This document shows positions 13,257 to 16,796 of a stretch of 16,796 bases of DNA, piece by piece; position 1 is the stretch's first letter, and the number at the start of each line of letters is the position of its first letter. The stretch lies in the NCBI GenBank assembly GCA_964242625.1, contig CAXTAO010000037.1, positions 1 through 16,796 of the forward strand, in the 5' to 3' direction. A model generated the notes under the pieces. That model worked only from the letters and a program-made list of their open reading frames with translations, had not been told where the DNA came from and ran no database searches. The position numbers and the translations under genes are program-made. Source of the stretch: JASLDZ01 sp964242625. GTDB lineage: Bacteria; Pseudomonadota; Alphaproteobacteria; Caulobacterales; Caulobacteraceae.

Positions 13257-14342
13257 TCAGGCCGCCGCGCGCGTGCGGCGGCGCAGGCGGGCGAGCCGCC
13301 GCAGCCGCCGCCAGAAGCGCCGCTTCTCGGGTTCGGGATGCGGCTGGAGGTTCCTGACGAACTCCTCGGCGGAGGCGCGCCAGCTGAAGCGCTCGGCGAA
13401 GCGGCGCACGTGCGCGCGGTCGAGCTCCAGGCAGGCGAGGCAGGCGGCGCGCAGGTCGTTGTCCACCACCCCTGCGCCGGTGCCCGGGATCAGGTCGATG
13501 GGGCCCGGGGCCGGATAGGCCGCCACCGGCGCGCCCGTGGCCATGGCCTCCAGGATCACCAGGCCGAAGGTGTCGGTCAGCGAGGGGAAGACGAACACGT
13601 CGGCGCTGGCGAAGTGCGCCGCCAGGTCCGCCCCGAAGCGCGCCCCGGCGAAGCGCACGGCGGGGAAGCGCGCCATGAGCTCCTCCCGCTGCGGCCCATC
13701 GCCGACCACGACCTTCGAGCCCGGCAGGTCGATCGCGAGGAAGCTCTCGATGTTCTTCTCCACCGCCACCCGCCCGACGTTCAGGAACACCGGGCGCGGC
13801 AGGTCGGCGAAGAGGTCGGGCTCGTCGGGGCGGCGTGGGTGGAAGAGGTCGGTGTCCACCCCGCGCGTCCACGGCGAAAGATTGCGGAAGCCCCTCCGCT
13901 CCAGCTCGTCGCGCATGGTCGGGGTGGCGACCATCACCCGCCCCGAAGGCCGGTGGAACCAGCGCATGTAGGCGTAGCCGGCGGCCAGGGGCGCGGGGAA
14001 GCGCGCCGACACGTACTCGGGAAAGCGCGTGTGGTAGCTCGTGGTGAAGGGCAGCCCCCACTCCAGGCAGAGGCGCCGCGCGGCCAGACCGACCGGCCCT
14101 TCGGTGGCGATGTGGATGGCCTCGGGCTCGAACGCCTTGAAGCGCTCCTGCATGGGCTCGTAGGCGTTGGTCGCCAGCCGGATCTCCGGATAGGTCGGCA
14201 GCGGCAGCGTCTTGAACTGGTCGGGCGAAACGATCGCGACCTCGTGACCCATGGCGCGCATCTCGGCGGCGGTCCGCGCCAGCGTGCGCACCACGCCGTT
14301 GACCTGCGGCTCCCACGCGTCGGTGGCCAGGAGCACGCGCAT
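13257..14342 (-). CDS. GT4-family glycosyltransferase (SqdX/MgtA-like)
   Basis: This 361-residue GT-B fold glycosyltransferase has an N-terminal acceptor domain starting MRVLLATDAWEPQVNGVV, with TSYHTRFPEY at 101-110. The C-terminal nucleotide-sugar domain has NVGRVAVEKNIE (188-199), VVGDGPQREEL and FPSLTDTFGLVILEAMATG (252-270). The TDTFG version of the E-x7-E motif resembles the mannosyl- and lipid-glycosyltransferase branch (SqdX, MgtA types). The donor and acceptor cannot be assigned. The last 25 residues are strongly basic (EKRRFWRRLRRLARLRRR), suggesting peripheral binding to acidic membrane lipids. The ATG at 14342 starts exactly at the fold; an in-frame ATG at 14417 would add a 25-residue Arg/Pro-rich leader, and no ribosome site separates the two choices. 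It is convergent with the porin and divergent from tetR. Confidence 0.92.
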   Translation of the reverse strand: MRVLLATDAWEPQVNGVVRTLARTAAEMRAMGHEVAIVSPDQFKTLPLPTYPEIRLATNAYEPMQERFKAFEPEAIHIATEGPVGLAARRLCLEWGLPFTTSYHTRFPEYVSARFPAPLAAGYAYMRWFHRPSGRVMVATPTMRDELERRGFRNLSPWTRGVDTDLFHPRRPDEPDLFADLPRPVFLNVGRVAVEKNIESFLAIDLPGSKVVVGDGPQREELMARFPAVRFAGARFGADLAAHFASADVFVFPSLTDTFGLVILEAMATGAPVAAYPAPGPIDLIPGTGAGVVDNDLRAACLACLELDRAHVRRFAERFSWRASAEEFVRNLQPHPEPEKRRFWRRLRRLARLRRRTRAAA

Positions 14343-14449
14343 CAGGCGAGGCCGGCGTGGCGGGGGGCGCTCATCGCTTCCGCATAGCGCCTCCGTCGCA
14401 CGCCGGGGAGGCGACATGCGCGCTGGCCGCCCTTTTGCTGCGGTGCGGC

Positions 14450-14475
14450 GCGACTATCTGTTAAACTGGAGTCGC
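14450..14475 (+). promoter_or_regulatory. Nested palindrome over the tetR ribosome site (candidate TetR operator)
   Basis: GCGACT (14450-14455) and AGTCGC (14470-14475) form an inverted repeat around a second small palindrome GTT-A-AAC (14460-14466) that shares almost the same centre. The right arm overlaps the GGAG ribosome site (14468-14471), one nucleotide short of the ATG context. TetR-family proteins often bind such sites next to their own gene, so autorepression is likely if this is real. Confidence 0.4.
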
Positions 14476-14476
14476 C

Positions 14477-15172
14477 ATGTCGTCCTTCGCCGCCCGCGCC
14501 CTCGAACCCATGCCCGAGCCCGTCGAACCCACGGCCGCCGCCGTCCGTCCGCGGCTGGCCGGCGACAGCCCCAAGTCGCGCCGCACCCGTGCGCACATCG
14601 TCGACACGGCGGTGAGGCTCTTCGTCGAGCGGGGGTACGCCGCGGCCCCCAACCCCGCCATCGCCGAGGCGGCGGGGCTGACGCGCGGGGCCATGCTCTA
14701 CCACTTCCCCGACCGGGCGGGCCTCGTGGGCGCGGTCGTCGACCGGCTGCAGCGCGAGCGCGCGCGCCTGTTCGAGGAGGCGGTGCGCGGCGCCCCGCAC
14801 GGCGCGGACCGCACCGACCACGCGATCGACAGCTATTGGCGGCTCCTGTCGCAGCCGGCCTTCACCGCCTTCGCCGAGCTGGAGCACGCGTCGCGCACCG
14901 ACGCCGAGCTTGCCGCCCTGATCGCCCCGGCGCGCGACGCCTTCGACCGCGCCCAGGTGGGGGAGGGCATGTTCGGCCTCGTGCAGGGCGGCGCTAATCC
15001 GCGTCTGCAGGCGAGCCGCGACCTCGCGCGCTTCATGCTGGAGGGGCTCGCCCGCGCCCGCCTCGCCGATGACCCGGACGGGCGCACCCAGCGCCTCCTG
15101 CAGGTGGTCAAGCGCGCCGCGCGCATGCTGAACCGCAAGGGCGAGGCCGCCGACCTCTGGCCCGAGGGCTGA
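14477..15172 (+). CDS. TetR/AcrR-family transcriptional regulator
   Basis: This 231-residue regulator has a Pro/Ala-rich leader of about 30 residues. The TetR helix-turn-helix follows (SRRTRAHIVDTAVRLFVERGY...IAEAAGLTRGAMLYHFPDRAGLVGAVVDRL, residues about 34-85), then an all-helical ligand-binding domain typical of the family. The ATG at 14477 has GGAG with 5-6 nt spacing. It is divergent from the glycosyltransferase gene and precedes fabI by 67 nt on the same strand. Its inducer and targets are unknown; its own promoter, the glycosyltransferase gene and the fabI operon are the nearest candidates. The domain after about residue 100 has no feature that points to a ligand. Confidence 0.94.
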   Translation: MSSFAARALEPMPEPVEPTAAAVRPRLAGDSPKSRRTRAHIVDTAVRLFVERGYAAAPNPAIAEAAGLTRGAMLYHFPDRAGLVGAVVDRLQRERARLFEEAVRGAPHGADRTDHAIDSYWRLLSQPAFTAFAELEHASRTDAELAALIAPARDAFDRAQVGEGMFGLVQGGANPRLQASRDLARFMLEGLARARLADDPDGRTQRLLQVVKRAARMLNRKGEAADLWPEG

Positions 15173-15206
15173 CAGCCTCGGCTGGCGCGGGCGCGGCGCT
15201 CCGCGC
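15173..15206 (+). terminator. Two small hairpins between tetR and fabI
   Basis: CAGCC-TC-GGCTG (15173-15184) and GCGCGG-CGCT-CCGCGC (15191-15206) follow the tetR stop directly. There is no T-run, so they would terminate weakly if at all. GCTAGACC at 15205-15212 resembles the Caulobacter -10 element (GCTANAWC) and could start fabI transcription, but no matching -35 is visible. Confidence 0.3.
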
Positions 15207-15239
15207 TAGACCTCGGCGCGACCATCGCCCGAGGACCCC

Positions 15240-16070
15240 ATGGCCGACGATCTCGACCCCGCCCTGCCTCGCGGCGACCTCATGCGCGGCCGACGTGGCG
15301 TCGTCATGGGCGTGGCCAACAAGAACTCGATCGCCTACGCCATCGCCGCCCAGCTCGCCGCCCAGGGGGCGGAGATGGCCTGGACCTATCTGCCCGCCAT
15401 GGAGCGGCGCGTGCGGCCGCTCGGCGAGGCGTTGGGCGTCCAGACCTTCGTCCCGGCCGAGGTCACCGACGAGGCTTCCATGCGCGCCGCCTTCGACAGC
15501 GTCGGCGCCGCCTTCAACGGCCGGCTCGACTTCCTGGTCCACGCCATCGCCTTCTCCGACAAGAACGAGCTCAAGGGGTCGTTCGTTGAGAACACCACCA
15601 AGGCGAACTTCCTCCAGTCGATGGAGATCTCCGCCTGGTCGTGGGTGGAGGCGGCGCGGCTGGCGGCGCCCCTGATGGGAGAGGGCGGGTCCATGCTGAC
15701 GCTGACGTACCTGGGCTCGGAGCGGACGATCCCGAACTACAACGTCATGGGCGTGGCCAAGGCGGCCCTGGAGGCGGCCACCCGCTACATCGCGCGCGAC
15801 CTCGGGCCCAAGGGCGTGCGGGTCAACGCCATCTCGGCCGGCGCCATACGCACCCTGAGCCTCGCCGGCATCTCCGGCGGCCGTTCCATGATCGCCCAGG
15901 GCCGCGCCTGGTCCGCGCTCAAGGCGGACACCGCGCCGGAGGGTGTGGCGGGCTGCGCGCTGTGGCTCCTGTCCGACCTTGGAAGATCCACCACGGGCGA
16001 GGTCGTGCACGTGGACGCAGGCTTCCACATCATCGGCCTGCCCGACGGCGAGGATGGCGGCGAGGGCTGA
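15240..16070 (+). CDS. fabI: FabI-type enoyl-[acyl-carrier-protein] reductase
   Basis: This 276-residue enzyme should perform the last step of each fatty-acid elongation cycle, reducing the trans-2-enoyl-ACP with NAD(P)H. It has the cofactor motif GVANKNSIAYAIA (24-36) and the FabI catalytic block TYLGSERTIPNYNVMGVAK, with Y157, Y167 and K174 matching E. coli Y146, Y156 and K163. SDLGRSTTGEVVHVDAGFHIIG closes the fold. The ATG at 15240 has GAGGA about 4-8 nt upstream. Two positions differ from the usual family: Ala104 in HAIAF stands where E. coli has Gly93, and the GISGGR turn has Gly where E. coli has Phe203. SAGAIRT replaces the common SAGPIRT. It may be a second FabI paralogue. The Nudix gene starts inside or just after its 3' end. 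Confidence 0.93.
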   Translation: MADDLDPALPRGDLMRGRRGVVMGVANKNSIAYAIAAQLAAQGAEMAWTYLPAMERRVRPLGEALGVQTFVPAEVTDEASMRAAFDSVGAAFNGRLDFLVHAIAFSDKNELKGSFVENTTKANFLQSMEISAWSWVEAARLAAPLMGEGGSMLTLTYLGSERTIPNYNVMGVAKAALEAATRYIARDLGPKGVRVNAISAGAIRTLSLAGISGGRSMIAQGRAWSALKADTAPEGVAGCALWLLSDLGRSTTGEVVHVDAGFHIIGLPDGEDGGEG

Positions 16071-16542
16071 AGCCGCGGCCGGCCCCGGTCGCGTGACCTG
16101 GCTCGCGCCGCAACCCGCGGTGGGCGTCGTGTGCCTGCGCGGGCGCGAGGTGCTGCTGATCCGGCGCGGTTGCCCGCCGCTCGAGGGCGCGTGGAGCCTG
16201 CCGGGCGGCCGCATCGAGCCCGGCGAGCGTGCCGCCGACGCGGCGCTACGGGAGCTGCGCGAGGAGACGGGGGTGGAGGCGGAACTCGCCGGGCTGCTCG
16301 ACGTGGTCGATGGGCTCTTCCCCGATCATCAAGGCGGCCCGGGGCGCCACTACGTGCTCGTCGATTACCTGGCGCTCTGGCGGGCGGGCGAGCCGCGGGC
16401 CGGCGACGACGCGCTCGAGGCGGCGTTCCTTCCGTGTACTGACGTCCCGCGTCTCGGACTCTGGTCCGAGACGGTGAGGATCATCGAAGCCGCCGTGGCG
16501 CGGCGGGACGGCTTCGGCTTGCCCGGCGAGCGCCGCACGTGA
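16054..16542 (+). CDS. Nudix hydrolase
   Basis: This 162-residue Nudix hydrolase would cleave a nucleoside diphosphate linked to another group, using divalent metal. The Nudix box is perfect: G52-x5-E58-x7-R66-E67-L-x-E70-E71-x-G73-V74 (REL-REETGV). The strand before it (AVGVVCLRGREVLLIRRG) and the WSLPGGRIEPGE turn fit ADP-ribose-type or general housecleaning members, but the substrate is not readable. ATG at 16054 overlaps fabI by 17 nt. A GTG at 16093 (VTWLAPQPAVG) is an equally good start without overlap, since the first 13 residues of the longer form are low-complexity. Neither has a clear ribosome site. Its stop overlaps the next start as GTGA. Confidence 0.92.
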   Translation: MAARAEAAAGPGRVTWLAPQPAVGVVCLRGREVLLIRRGCPPLEGAWSLPGGRIEPGERAADAALRELREETGVEAELAGLLDVVDGLFPDHQGGPGRHYVLVDYLALWRAGEPRAGDDALEAAFLPCTDVPRLGLWSETVRIIEAAVARRDGFGLPGERRT

Positions 16543-16796
16543 TCGCCGCCCCCCCGCCCGCGCCTCCACCCGCGCTCGCGGGCGTGCGCACGCCCGACGC
16601 CCAGGCGCGGCTGGGCGATCTCGCCGAGGCGCTGGGCCGCGCCCACGCCCTGCACCGCCGCTGCGCCGGCCCGACGGACGACCGCTGGCGCGCGCCCATG
16701 CAGCGCCTGCTGCAGGTGGAAGCCGCCACCCCCGCCCTGCGCGACCGCCTCGTCGGCCGCTTCAACGCTGGGTTCGCGGCGGCGAGCGCGCGATAC
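16539..16796 (+). CDS. TIGR02301-like hypothetical protein (3' end beyond window)
   Basis: An open frame of 86 codons runs from GTG at 16539 to the window edge. It overlaps the Nudix stop (GTGA), which suggests translational coupling. After a Pro/Ala-rich start (IAAPPPAPPPALAG) it reads LGDLAEALGRAHALHRRC...DDRWRAPMQRLLQVEA...LRDRLVGRFNAGFAAASARY. This resembles the alphaproteobacterial TIGR02301 family of small exported proteins of unknown function: a LAE-LG-xH-xLxxxC block, WRxxMQxLL and LVxxFNxGF. Most family members have a signal peptide, which this start does not give, so the true start may differ. The C-terminal part is missing only because the window ends. The family call is from remembered motifs. 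Confidence 0.75.
   Translation, partial: MIAAPPPAPPPALAGVRTPDAQARLGDLAEALGRAHALHRRCAGPTDDRWRAPMQRLLQVEAATPALRDRLVGRFNAGFAAASARY

Noticed and set aside
11620..13518. A 632-codon plus-strand open frame overlapping the porin
   Set aside because: It is a shifted frame of the porin gene that runs through the terminator; the other frame has a signal peptide, porin motifs and a terminal aromatic residue.

Overview
This is a high-GC chromosomal window from an alphaproteobacterium, most likely in or near the Caulobacterales (Caulobacter/Phenylobacterium/Brevundimonas type). The evidence is gene content: a deoxyhypusine-synthase-like enzyme beside a fold-III ornithine decarboxylase, phnCDE with an OprP-type porin, a PEPxxWA-CTERM protein, and a FabI/Nudix/TIGR02301 run. 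Genus is not established. I see no transposase, integrase, phage gene or CRISPR array. Coding density is high and nearly every gene is intact; only the last gene is cut by the window edge.

Layout. (1) 1-1.1 kb, minus strand: tRNA-Gly(GCC), then a small exported PEPxxWA-CTERM protein ending at a strong hairpin. (2) 1.1-2.5 kb, minus strand: a YkuD-fold (L,D-transpeptidase/carboxypeptidase-like) protein without signal peptide, followed closely by a DUF6065 protein. (3) 2.5-3.2 kb, plus strand: an OmpR-type response regulator without a kinase beside it, divergent from the YkuD gene. (4) 3.2-5.9 kb, minus strand: an exonuclease III homologue (xth), a LolA-like lipoprotein carrier and a stress-type SDR oxidoreductase, with terminator-like hairpins between them. 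(5) 6-8.5 kb, minus strand: a polyamine pair, fold-III ornithine/lysine decarboxylase then a deoxyhypusine-synthase-like enzyme, with a large inverted pair of GC-rich repeats between them. (6) 8.8-13.2 kb, plus strand: phnC-phnD-phnE (phosphonate/organophosphate ABC importer) and an OprO/OprP-type porin ending at a textbook terminator. (7) 13.3-14.3 kb, minus strand: a GT4 glycosyltransferase. (8) 14.5 kb to the end, plus strand: a TetR regulator, a FabI-type enoyl-ACP reductase, a Nudix hydrolase and the start of a TIGR02301-like gene; the last three overlap or nearly touch.

How the genes may work together. The decarboxylase would make putrescine (or cadaverine), and the DHS-like enzyme could condense it to homospermidine or a related polyamine. 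The porin plus PhnCDE form a plausible outer-to-inner membrane route for phosphate or phosphonate. Both promoter regions carry a candidate Pho box followed 8-9 bp later by the same GCTAAG hexamer, which suggests one phosphate-starvation response. I found no clearly new system. The items most worth checking are the shared Pho-box architecture, the FabI with unusual residues at the two classic triclosan-contact positions, the signal-less YkuD/DUF6065 pair opposite an orphan regulator, and the nested palindrome over the tetR ribosome binding site.
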